A stretch of DNA of 8,735 nt from Pseudomonadota bacterium (GTDB taxonomy: Bacteria > Pseudomonadota > Gammaproteobacteria > Pseudomonadales > Halieaceae), in the NCBI GenBank assembly GCA_030591305.1, contig JAUVBI010000124.1:1-8735 (forward strand), given 5' to 3'. A model generated the notes under the pieces. The model had not been told where the DNA came from. It ran no database searches and saw only the letters and a program-made list of their open reading frames with translations. Both the position numbers and the translations under genes were made by a program. Shown here in pieces: positions 1-5,301 of the stretch (its first letter is position 1; each line of letters opens with the position of its first letter).

Positions 1-11
1 GGGTGGCCTTT
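1..11 (-). terminator. Possible first arm of a terminator after the tRNA unit (cut by window edge)
   Basis: Read on the minus strand, the last bases before the window edge are AAAGGCCACCC, 13 bases past the end of tRNA-Asp. An A-run followed by a G+C-rich arm is what the left half of a bidirectional rho-independent hairpin looks like. The second arm (expected GGGTGGCCTTT) would lie outside the window, so this is inference from half a structure. Confidence 0.25.
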
Positions 12-23
12 CGCGTATAAATA

Positions 24-100
24 TGGCGGACCGGACGGGACTCGAACCCGCGACCTCCGGCGTGACAGGCCGGCATTCTAACCAACTGAACTACCGGTCC
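24..100 (-). tRNA. tRNA-Asp (anticodon GTC)
   Basis: The reverse complement folds as a standard 77-base cloverleaf. The acceptor stem GGACCGG pairs with CCGGTCC, the D-arm region reads TAGTTCAG, the anticodon loop CTGTCAC carries GTC, and the T-arm contains GGTTCGAGTCC. The 3' end G-CCA is encoded in the DNA, as is usual in gammaproteobacteria. It differs from E. coli tRNA-Asp mainly by compensated changes in the stems. It lies 68 bases downstream of tRNA-Val on the same strand and is probably processed from the same transcript. The spacer contains a 10-bp palindrome, TCTCGCGAGA (154-163), which could form a processing hairpin. Confidence 0.97.
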
Positions 101-168
101 ACGGCAGTTACTAACGTTCTTACAAACTCAGTACTGATTCTCGGTACTTACTCTCTCGCGAGAAGTAG

Positions 169-244
169 TGGTGGGTGATGACGGGATCGAACCGCCGACC
201 CTCTGCTTGTAAGGCAGATGCTCTCCCAGCTGAGCTAATCACCC
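169..244 (-). tRNA. tRNA-Val (anticodon TAC)
   Basis: The reverse complement is a 76-base cloverleaf. The acceptor stem GGGTGAT pairs with ATCACCC, the D-arm region reads TAGCTCAGCTGGGAGAGC, the anticodon loop CTTACAA carries TAC, and the T-arm contains GGTTCGATCC. Discriminator A and a genomically encoded CCA follow. It closely matches E. coli tRNA-Val(UAC). It is the promoter-proximal gene of a two-tRNA unit, followed by tRNA-Asp. Confidence 0.97.
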
Positions 245-262
245 CCGGAACCGAGAACGCGC

Positions 263-290
263 ATTATAGAGATATAATCATAGCTGTCAA
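263..290 (-). promoter_or_regulatory. Sigma-70 promoter of the tRNA-Val/tRNA-Asp unit
   Basis: On the minus strand there is a consensus -35 TTGACA (285-290), a 16-base spacer and a consensus -10 TATAAT (263-268). The -10 is followed directly by GCGCG, the G+C-rich discriminator typical of stable-RNA promoters under stringent (ppGpp) control. Transcription would start near 255-257, about a dozen bases before tRNA-Val. Confidence 0.85.
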
Positions 291-381
291 ACCCTCTGGA
301 GAAAAAAGCCAAATAAATACTTTGGTGAAAAGCCATTGATTTTAGTAGTAAAATTAGCCTGAACCAAAAGAGTCACAGACT

Positions 382-744
382 ATGGAAATCTACAAAGAAT
401 TTTACTTCGAGGCGGCCCATCGCCTGCCCAACGTACCCGAGGGGCACAAATGCGCCCGCCTGCACGGCCATTCGTTTCATGTGCGCATTATTGTGTCCGG
501 GGAAGTACGTGAGCCAGACGGCTGGGTCATGGATTTTGCCGATCTTAAAAGCAGCTTCAAACCCATATACGATCAGCTGGATCACTACTACCTGAATGAT
601 ATCCCCGGGCTGGAAAACCCCACCAGCGAAAATATTGCCCGCTGGATATGGACCAGACTGAAGCCGGAACTGCCGCAATTATCCAGTATCGAGATTCGCG
701 AGACCTGCACATCGGGTTGTGTATACCGGGGCGGTAACACATGA
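382..744 (+). CDS. queD: 6-carboxy-5,6,7,8-tetrahydropterin synthase QueD
   Basis: QueD converts 7,8-dihydroneopterin triphosphate to 6-carboxytetrahydropterin, an early step to preQ0 and queuosine, the modified base at position 34 of tRNAs with GUN anticodons. The 120-residue protein has the usual length and is strongly similar to E. coli QueD. Visible residues are the zinc histidines H13 (FEAAHRL) and H28/H30 (LHGH), catalytic C24 (KCARLHGH), the MDFADLK block at 50-56, LDH at 66-68, PTSEN at 80-84, and the C-terminal ETCTSGC at 107-113. The start is the ATG at 382; only a weak purine stretch (AAAAGAG) precedes it. The gene diverges from the tRNA unit, which includes tRNA-Asp(GUC), itself a queuosine substrate. 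No queC or queE is next to it, so it appears to be a single-gene unit. Function is secure by similarity. Confidence 0.96.
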   Translation: MEIYKEFYFEAAHRLPNVPEGHKCARLHGHSFHVRIIVSGEVREPDGWVMDFADLKSSFKPIYDQLDHYYLNDIPGLENPTSENIARWIWTRLKPELPQLSSIEIRETCTSGCVYRGGNT

Positions 745-880
745 AAAAAAACTTGACGATTGCACAAAGGCTACAGAAATAGCACTGTGCTGAATCACCG
801 ATATTCCTGTTACCACCCTGTGTTCCCGCAGTGTTTCCATTTCGTCAAATTGATTACTTTTGGTAACACAGATAAAAATG

Positions 881-889
881 TTATGCACA
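881..889 (+). promoter_or_regulatory. DnaA box (TTATGCACA)
   Basis: This is an exact match to the high-affinity DnaA consensus TTATNCACA. It lies on the left side of the A+T-rich segment 931-1010 and in the same orientation as the two exact boxes on the right side. DnaA binding is inferred from sequence only. Confidence 0.55.
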
Positions 890-930
890 AATTTTTTGGG
901 CCGGAATAATTTCACAGACTTAGACATCAC

Positions 931-1010
931 TTTGAATTTGACACCTTAAATATACGCTATATCTAATTGATATATATCATATTTATAGTATTGTTCGAAT
1001 TTTAACCAAT
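931..1010. other. A+T-rich segment flanked by DnaA boxes (possible unwinding region)
   Basis: By hand count 17 of 80 bases are G or C (about 21 %), far below the roughly 50 % of the neighbouring genes. It includes runs such as GATATATATCATATTTATAG. Its position between exact DnaA boxes resembles the duplex-unwinding element of replication origins. The E. coli 13-mer repeats are not seen. It could equally be an A+T-rich promoter region. Confidence 0.4.
938..967 (+). promoter_or_regulatory. Possible sigma-70 promoter
   Basis: A consensus -35 TTGACA (938-943) is followed after 18 bases by TCTAAT (962-967, five of six consensus bases). It points toward the GMC dehydrogenase, with an implied start near 974 and an untranslated leader of about 350 bases. 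It lies inside an A+T-rich segment where chance matches are common, so it is only moderately supported. Confidence 0.35.
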
Positions 1011-1057
1011 CTGGGACTGAGCCCGAACTTGTTACGCTGCGCCTTCAGTTAAACATC

Positions 1058-1092
1058 TTATGCACAGCGTTATCCACAGATTCTGTGGAAAA
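1058..1092 (+). promoter_or_regulatory. Pair of exact DnaA boxes plus an inverted near-match
   Basis: TTATGCACA (1058-1066) and TTATCCACA (1070-1078) are both exact matches to the DnaA consensus, in tandem with a 3-base gap. TGTGGAAAA (1084-1092) is the reverse complement of TTTTCCACA, one mismatch from a box. The second and third boxes share a near-perfect palindrome, TCCACAGA-T-TCTGTGGA (1073-1089). Such clustering is typical of oriC regions, DnaA-titration sites or DnaA-controlled promoters. Confidence 0.55.
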
Positions 1093-1325
1093 ATGATGGC
1101 ATTCTGCATGCTACATAAGAGCCCTTTACCACGGCAACCGCACTTTGCTTGGCTGGCATGCCCCCATCTACCCAATAAGCTGGCAGGACGCAATCTTCAC
1201 CAGGTATTGGTGCACGGTAGTCTATCGACTTGAACCAGGTTTCACTCATTCGTCACACCATTGGTTGACTCAGGCAAGCCACTGAACAAGAATCAGAGCC
1301 TGCCAACTTCGCCTGGGTATAAAAT

Positions 1326-2972
1326 TTGTTAACGAACGATATAAAAAATCAATACGACTATATTATAGTCGGCGCTGGTTCCGCCGGTTGCGCCCTGGCC
1401 TATCGGCTTTCCAGGGAGGCCAGCCGCAAGGTGTTGCTGCTGGAAGCTGGCTCCGGCGACAGCCACCCCATAATTCATATACCCCTTGGGTTTGCCTTTT
1501 TACTCAAGGACAAAAAGCATAACTGGTGTTATGAGACAGACCCCGAGCCCAATATGGATGGCCGCAAAATCAGCTGGCCCCGCGGCAAGGTTCTGGGTGG
1601 CACCAGCTCGATTAACGGCATGGTCTATATACGGGGTCAAAAAGAGGATTATGACGGCTGGGCGGCACTGGGCAATAAGGGCTGGTCCTATGATGAGGTT
1701 CTGCCCTACTTCCTGCGCAGCGAGCACAAGGCCGAAGGAGCCAGCAAATACCACGGCCATGGCGGCCCCCTGTGGGTAGAAAATGTGAACCAGGAAGACA
1801 AGCTGGAGCTCGCAGACCTGTTTTTACAGGCCGCCGTCCAAACTGGCATTTCCTATAACGAGGATTTTAATGGCGCCACCCAGGAAGGTGCCGGGTATTA
1901 CCAGCTCAACATTAAAAAGGGGCTGCGCCAGAGTACCGCCAGAACGTATCTGAAGCTCTGTGAACGGCGGCCCAACCTGACTATAAAAACCAGGGCCCTC
2001 AGCAGCCAGATCCTGATTGAGGATGGCAAGGCAGTAGGTGTTGAGTACATCCAGACACACGGTAAGAATAAGAAAACAGAAAAGGCCTATGCCAAAAAGG
2101 AGGTCATACTGTGTGGCGGTGTTATAAATTCACCCCAGCTACTGGAATTATCGGGCATTGGTGACAAGGATATTCTGGAGCCCCTGGGCATTAAGGTAAA
2201 AAAACACCTGCCCGGTGTCGGGGAAAACCTGCAGGATCATTTAACCGTACATGTCATTCAGGGGCTACACGGGGTCAACACTTTCTATGAAGAGACACGC
2301 CCCCTCGCCCTGATAAAAAATATATTCAACTTTCTGTTCAGGCGCCGCGGTTTACTCACCCACCCCGCAGCCCAGGCGGGTATATTCTTTCGCACCGACG
2401 ATGAGCAGAGCCGCCCCATGGCACAGGTTCATTTCACACCGGCCGCCAGTGAGACCGATGCCAAAGGCTCGCTTAAAACAGTGCCGGGTACTACCGCCAC
2501 TGTTTGCCAACTTCGCCCAGAAAGTCGCGGCAGTGTCCATATTCGCTCAGGCAACCCTGAATCTGCTCCCAGTATCAAGGCCAATTATCTGGCCACAGAG
2601 GGAGACTGTAATGCAATGGTCTCGGCATTGCGCAAAGTACGAGATATATTTAATGCCCCCGCCCTGGACAAGTACCGCGACACCGAGTTCAAACCCGGCG
2701 CAAAGGTCGAAAGCGATGAGGAAATTCTCCAGCACATCCGCGCCAATGCCCAGTCTGTTTACCACCCGGTGGGCAGCTGCAAGATGGGTAAGGACAAAAT
2801 GGCTGTGGTAGATGCTCACCTGCGTGTGCGAGGCATTGACTCCCTGCGTGTAGCCGATGCCTCAATTATGCCCAATATCACATCCGGCAATACCAATGCA
2901 CCCGCTATCATGATCGCCGAAAAATGTGCCGACATGATTCTGCAAGATACAAAGCACAGGAAACAACAATGA
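1326..2972 (+). CDS. GMC-family FAD-dependent alcohol (choline-type) dehydrogenase
   Basis: This is a glucose-methanol-choline oxidoreductase of 548 residues, the usual size for bacterial choline dehydrogenase or AlkJ-type alcohol dehydrogenases, which oxidise a primary alcohol to an aldehyde and pass electrons to a quinone. Features in order are the FAD-binding GAGSAG at 16-21, GMC signature 1 at 86-104 (RGKVLGGTSS... ending YIRG), signature 2 at 264-279 (GGVINSPQLLELSGIG), the catalytic H480 in YHPVGSC, and N522 in ITSGNTNAPA near the C-terminus. The start is a TTG: an in-frame TAA lies at 1320-1322 and no ATG or GTG occurs before the FAD motif. No good Shine-Dalgarno is visible, and TATAAA sits just upstream. 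The stop overlaps an ATG (ATGA) opening only an 18-codon frame. The substrate cannot be told; nearby genes suggest aromatic or fatty alcohol metabolism, but this gene is not clearly in their operons. Confidence 0.92.
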   Translation: MLTNDIKNQYDYIIVGAGSAGCALAYRLSREASRKVLLLEAGSGDSHPIIHIPLGFAFLLKDKKHNWCYETDPEPNMDGRKISWPRGKVLGGTSSINGMVYIRGQKEDYDGWAALGNKGWSYDEVLPYFLRSEHKAEGASKYHGHGGPLWVENVNQEDKLELADLFLQAAVQTGISYNEDFNGATQEGAGYYQLNIKKGLRQSTARTYLKLCERRPNLTIKTRALSSQILIEDGKAVGVEYIQTHGKNKKTEKAYAKKEVILCGGVINSPQLLELSGIGDKDILEPLGIKVKKHLPGVGENLQDHLTVHVIQGLHGVNTFYEETRPLALIKNIFNFLFRRRGLLTHPAAQAGIFFRTDDEQSRPMAQVHFTPAASETDAKGSLKTVPGTTATVCQLRPESRGSVHIRSGNPESAPSIKANYLATEGDCNAMVSALRKVRDIFNAPALDKYRDTEFKPGAKVESDEEILQHIRANAQSVYHPVGSCKMGKDKMAVVDAHLRVRGIDSLRVADASIMPNITSGNTNAPAIMIAEKCADMILQDTKHRKQQ

Positions 2973-3061
2973 ACACGCCCACAAAGCTTCAGCTGAGTTG
3001 GCAGCAGCAGTGTGGAAAACTATAGAGGTAGGGGTGGCTTCCGCAGATTAGCAAATAGTGG

Positions 3062-3388
3062 TTAGTGCAGCGTGGGAGAGCTTTCACTTACCACCACCGC
3101 CTGCACCTGTTTGGCCAGCATCATCACATGCCCCTGGCGGCGCTCTACACCATCCAGCGAATAATCAAAGCGGTATTGACGCCATATGCACCAACGGCCG
3201 GTGGCATTACGGCTGAGTGATATACGCTGTATATGAACGCTCTGGTCAAGCAATTGAAAGTCGTCGCGCCGGCCGGCCTGGGCAACGGCCTGTATAGCCA
3301 GCTCTCGCACCCGTATTGCGCCAAAAAAATACAGACAAGCCGCTCCGAGAGCAAACAGGACCAAAACCTCACCCAGGGTAAAATACAC
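3062..3388 (-). CDS. DUF3301 family small membrane-anchored protein
   Basis: This 108-residue protein has one hydrophobic N-terminal segment (about residues 5-24) followed by a basic, then soluble, region. The pattern IRVRELA, then QLLDQSV at 45-51 with following arginines and QYRFDYSLDG at 71-80, matches the DUF3301 (PF11743) proteins of gammaproteobacteria, which have no established function. It is probably inserted in the inner membrane with a cytoplasmic C-terminus, judging by the positive residues after the hydrophobic stretch. The start is GTG at 3388, three bases after the stop of the thioesterase gene. AGGG within the end of that gene lies 7 bases upstream and is a plausible ribosome site, so the two genes are probably translationally coupled. 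It converges on the GMC gene with an 89-base gap in which I see no clear terminator. Confidence 0.82.
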   Translation of the reverse strand: MYFTLGEVLVLFALGAACLYFFGAIRVRELAIQAVAQAGRRDDFQLLDQSVHIQRISLSRNATGRWCIWRQYRFDYSLDGVERRQGHVMMLAKQVQAVVVSESSPTLH

Positions 3389-3391
3389 CTC

Positions 3392-3808
3392 TTAACCCTG
3401 GGAGGGCTTTTTCAGGCGGCGCATAACGGCCTGGAAGCTGAGGACCAATTCTTCATTCACCTGTAGTTGGCCGCGTAAAAAAGTCAGGGAGCCCGTTCGC
3501 TTTACCACCACACCGCTGGCTTCCACCCAGTCACCCAATTTTGCACCCGCCATAAAATCACTGGTAAAACTGATGGTGGCACAGTTTTCACGCACACCAC
3601 TCAGGGCCAGCATAGTCGCGGCGTAATCGGCAAAGCACATCAGAACACCGCCGTGGACAGTGCCAAGGCCATTGCAGTTTTTATGCTGGGCGAAGAAGCC
3701 CATGCGCAAACCCAACTCGGTTTTTTTATAGTAAAACGGACCGATATCGTCCTCGGCCGGGCTCACGCCCGCCAGTTGCCTGTAACCCTCTGGAATCCCT
3801 TCACTCAT
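3392..3808 (-). CDS. PaaI-type hotdog-fold acyl-CoA thioesterase
   Basis: This is a single-domain hotdog protein of 138 residues, expected to hydrolyse acyl- or aryl-CoA thioesters in the cytosol. The family motif is clear: N46-G-x-G-x-V-H-G-G (HGG at 52-54), with the acidic residue D61 on the following helix (CFADYA). The second half has ISFTSDFM, GDWVEASG and a GSLTFLRGQL strand. I chose ATG 3808, giving an N-terminus MSEGIPEGY, with AGGGG 11 bases upstream. A GTG at 3820 would add four residues but overlaps that ribosome site. It is the first gene of a two-gene minus-strand unit with the DUF3301 gene and diverges from the TetR gene, a common arrangement for a regulator and its target. The natural substrate is unknown. 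Confidence 0.88.
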   Translation of the reverse strand: MSEGIPEGYRQLAGVSPAEDDIGPFYYKKTELGLRMGFFAQHKNCNGLGTVHGGVLMCFADYAATMLALSGVRENCATISFTSDFMAGAKLGDWVEASGVVVKRTGSLTFLRGQLQVNEELVLSFQAVMRRLKKPSQG

Positions 3809-3905
3809 TATCCAAAACACCCCTGCTCAAACCCGGTCAATCTACACGCCACAGCATACTGTCCTTTCAAGAACGAAGCCAGACAACAGCCGCATCACGA
3901 ACTCA

Positions 3906-3934
3906 TTGTACATTACACTATACAAGTGTATCGT
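3906..3934 (+). promoter_or_regulatory. Candidate TetR operator overlapping a promoter in the divergent region
   Basis: Between the thioesterase and TetR genes lies a perfect 6-bp inverted repeat, TACACT-ATACA-AGTGTA (3914-3930). A second repeat is interlocked with it, TTGTA (3906-3910) with TACAA (3921-3925). A plausible plus-strand promoter covers the same bases: -35 TTGTAC (3906-3911), a 17-base spacer and -10 TATCGT (3929-3934). Repressor binding here would block transcription of the regulator itself and perhaps of the divergent unit. This is inference from position and symmetry. Confidence 0.5.
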
Positions 3935-3961
3935 CATTATCTCGCCGTGATGAGATCGTCC

Positions 3962-4600
3962 ATGTTAACCAGTAAGGCCACTACCGCTAGACAGAAACAG
4001 CGGGAAAAAACGCGAAAACGTATACTCACATCCGCTATCGATATCTTTTCCCATACCGGCTTTGAAGCATCCTCCCTGGCTGATATCGCCAGGCAGGCCG
4101 GGGTAAAAAAAGCACTAGTGCAGTATCATTTTTCCACCAAGGAGAAACTCTGGCAAGCATCCGCAAGCCAGATATGGAGTGAGAGAAATCAAGAATGGGC
4201 AGGCTTTATCGCCAATGCCAACTTTGGGGGAAACAGTGTCGACCCCCAATCCAGGATGAGAAATGCCTTTGTGGCCGTGGTGGAATTCACCCGGGATAAA
4301 CCGCAGTGGCTGTGGTTTATGTTTCATGAGGGGGCCGCAAACGGTGACCGGCTACAGTGGTTAATCGATAATTTTATTGGCGCAGACTATGAGCAGGGCC
4401 AAGCCTTTATTTGTGATTATCAGTCTCGCGGGCTTATTCGACCGGGGTCTCCCCTGCAGTTAATTAACCTGATTTCAGGCGCCCTCACCTACAATTTATT
4501 AGTGGCTCCGCAGACCTACCGGGCTACCCACAAGGACATGACCAGCGAGCGAGCAATCTCAGAGCAGGTAGATTTACTGCTCGCCATGCTGGCTCCCTGA
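3962..4600 (+). CDS. TetR/AcrR-family transcriptional regulator
   Basis: This 212-residue one-component regulator has an N-terminal DNA-binding domain after a basic tail (RQKQREKTRKR). Helix 1 is ILTSAIDIFSHTGF (21-34) and the helix-turn-helix is about 38-57, SLADIARQAGVKKALVQYHF, followed by the typical STKEKLW. The remaining ~150 residues form the helical ligand and dimer domain, whose effector cannot be predicted. ATG 3962 is preferred, with GAG about 8 bases upstream; ATG 3950 would add four residues. The reading frame stays open far upstream (to 3653), but that part is antisense to the thioesterase and is not used. It probably controls the divergent thioesterase unit, itself, or the thioesterase/MFS genes downstream. 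Ligands of such regulators near thioesterases are often CoA thioesters, but here that is a guess. Confidence 0.9.
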   Translation: MLTSKATTARQKQREKTRKRILTSAIDIFSHTGFEASSLADIARQAGVKKALVQYHFSTKEKLWQASASQIWSERNQEWAGFIANANFGGNSVDPQSRMRNAFVAVVEFTRDKPQWLWFMFHEGAANGDRLQWLIDNFIGADYEQGQAFICDYQSRGLIRPGSPLQLINLISGALTYNLLVAPQTYRATHKDMTSERAISEQVDLLLAMLAP

Positions 4601-4606
4601 GCCTGG

Positions 4607-4628
4607 TCTGTCGCCAGTTGGCAACAGA
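4607..4628 (+). terminator. Imperfect hairpin just after the TetR gene
   Basis: The arms TCTGTCGCCA (4607-4616) and TGGCAACAGA (4619-4628) pair except at one position, with a very short loop, starting 6 bases after the TetR stop. No T-run follows on either strand, so it is not a classical rho-independent terminator. It may stabilise the 3' end, or be an operator for the promoter that follows. Confidence 0.3.
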
Positions 4629-4652
4629 AACCGCAATACGGGTACGGCAGGC

Positions 4653-4661
4653 TGTTATAAT
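4653..4661 (+). promoter_or_regulatory. Extended -10 promoter for the 4HBT thioesterase
   Basis: TGT-TATAAT is a perfect extended -10 element (TGn plus consensus hexamer). No good -35 is visible at the usual distance (GCAATA, 4633-4638), which is common for extended -10 promoters. Transcription would start near 4668, about 70 bases before the thioesterase start. Confidence 0.55.
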
Positions 4662-4737
4662 CGAAACTTGTTAGTGTGTAGCCAGAGTGGGAAAATAGCT
4701 GGCAATCGTAATTACTATTTTTGAGGTCATAAAAAAC

Positions 4738-5187
4738 GTGTTGGAAGTTCATCTGGAAATACTCGTGGAATGGGGCCATTGTGACCCCGCAAGAATCGTT
4801 TTTAACCCCACTTTCTTCGTCTGGATGGAATCTGGAATGGGGCAGTTGTTCTCCACTGCCAAGCACCCGATGGCCGAAATGACTAATGATGACCCCCTGT
4901 TTCTGGGTGTCCCACTATTGCAAACCCAGGCAAACTTTCAAAAACCCGCCAAAGTGGGTGACATCATCACACTGGCAACCAGCGTTAGCCGCTGGGGCAC
5001 AAGCTCTTTTGACCTCAGTTACCGTTTTTTTCGGGGAGAAGATGTACTTTGCACGGCCAGCCAAACCCGGGTGTGGTGTTACGCCGACGGTTCGCACGAG
5101 ATGATAAAGGCCGCCCCAATTCCCGCTTCGTTTCGAGACGCTCTCTCAGTTGACAAGAAAGTGTGCATTAAACGTGTTTCGTCCTGA
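4738..5187 (+). CDS. 4-hydroxybenzoyl-CoA-type (4HBT) acyl-CoA thioesterase
   Basis: This 149-residue hotdog thioesterase resembles the 4-hydroxybenzoyl-CoA thioesterase of Pseudomonas sp. CBS-3. The active-site block is EWGHCDPARIVFNPTFFVW (11-29), with D16 matching the catalytic aspartate (Asp17 there). The central GVPLLQTQANFQKPAKVGD and SRWGTSSFDL blocks also fit. It releases free acid and CoA from aryl- or acyl-CoA. The start is GTG 4738 (TTG 4741 is possible), with GAGG 11 bases upstream. The aryl-CoA ligase and 4-hydroxybenzoyl-CoA reductase genes 1.3-3 kb away make an aromatic CoA thioester a reasonable substrate, perhaps as an overflow or proofreading activity. A decayed partial copy of this gene lies at 6466-6534. 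The stop codon lies inside a short tandem repeat. Confidence 0.88.
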   Translation: MLEVHLEILVEWGHCDPARIVFNPTFFVWMESGMGQLFSTAKHPMAEMTNDDPLFLGVPLLQTQANFQKPAKVGDIITLATSVSRWGTSSFDLSYRFFRGEDVLCTASQTRVWCYADGSHEMIKAAPIPASFRDALSVDKKVCIKRVSS

Positions 5188-5202
5188 ATAAGTCCTGAAT
5201 AA
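5181..5202 (+). repeat. 11-bp tandem direct repeat (GTCCTGAATAA x2)
   Basis: Two exact adjacent copies of GTCCTGAATAA occur. The first contains the TGA stop of the 4HBT thioesterase gene; the second lies immediately after it. It looks like a small slippage duplication. The rest of the 114-base gap up to the MFS gene shows no strong promoter. Confidence 0.85.
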
Positions 5203-5301
5203 ATCCTTCGTAGGAATATCCTGTATAGGTAGAGAAATCACAACAGCACGATAAATTCGCCGAGAAGTCTACACCTAAAACAAACAATAAGGTTACGGCA
5301 A

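Larger units (their letters stand above)
745..1325. other. 581-base gene-free region with DnaA boxes and A+T-rich segment
   Basis: No convincing gene is seen on either strand between queD and the GMC dehydrogenase. The region contains DnaA boxes (881-889 and 1058-1092), an A+T-rich segment (931-1010), a possible sigma-70 promoter (938-967) and an 8-bp inverted repeat, TGTTACCA/TGGTAACA (808-815 and 861-868). I found no GATC site in it, unlike the Dam/SeqA-controlled origin of E. coli. The right part (1093-1317) shows nothing recognisable apart from a weak 46-codon reading frame. Confidence 0.7.

Noticed and set aside
349..354. TAAAAT as -10 of a queD promoter
   Set aside because: No acceptable -35 at 16-18 bases upstream; TTGATT (336) and TTTGGT (321) are at the wrong distances, so a specific promoter cannot be supported.
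741..782. 13-residue frame ([13 protein letters not shown]) overlapping the queD stop as ATGA
   Set aside because: Too short, no Shine-Dalgarno of its own, and A-rich sequence makes the MKK beginning likely by chance.
679..930. 83-codon minus-strand frame overlapping the queD 3' end
   Set aside because: It overlaps the conserved queD C-terminus antisense, has no recognisable motif or ribosome site, and covers a DnaA box.
1093..1233. 46-codon plus-strand frame starting ATGATG after the DnaA palindrome
   Set aside because: No family resemblance and only a weak GGA 4 bases before the start; the length is expected by chance in such a gap.
2401..2811. 136-codon plus-strand frame inside the GMC dehydrogenase
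   Set aside because: Out-of-frame shadow of a conserved coding region, with arginine/proline-rich, non-protein-like composition.
3145..3372. 75-codon minus-strand frame within the DUF3301 gene region
   Set aside because: It lies in another frame of the DUF3301 gene, which has family similarity and coupling to the upstream thioesterase.
3653..3961. N-terminal extension of the TetR frame by about 100 residues
   Set aside because: The extension runs antisense through the PaaI thioesterase coding region, and TetR proteins begin shortly before the helix-turn-helix; starts at 3950 or 3962 fit the family.
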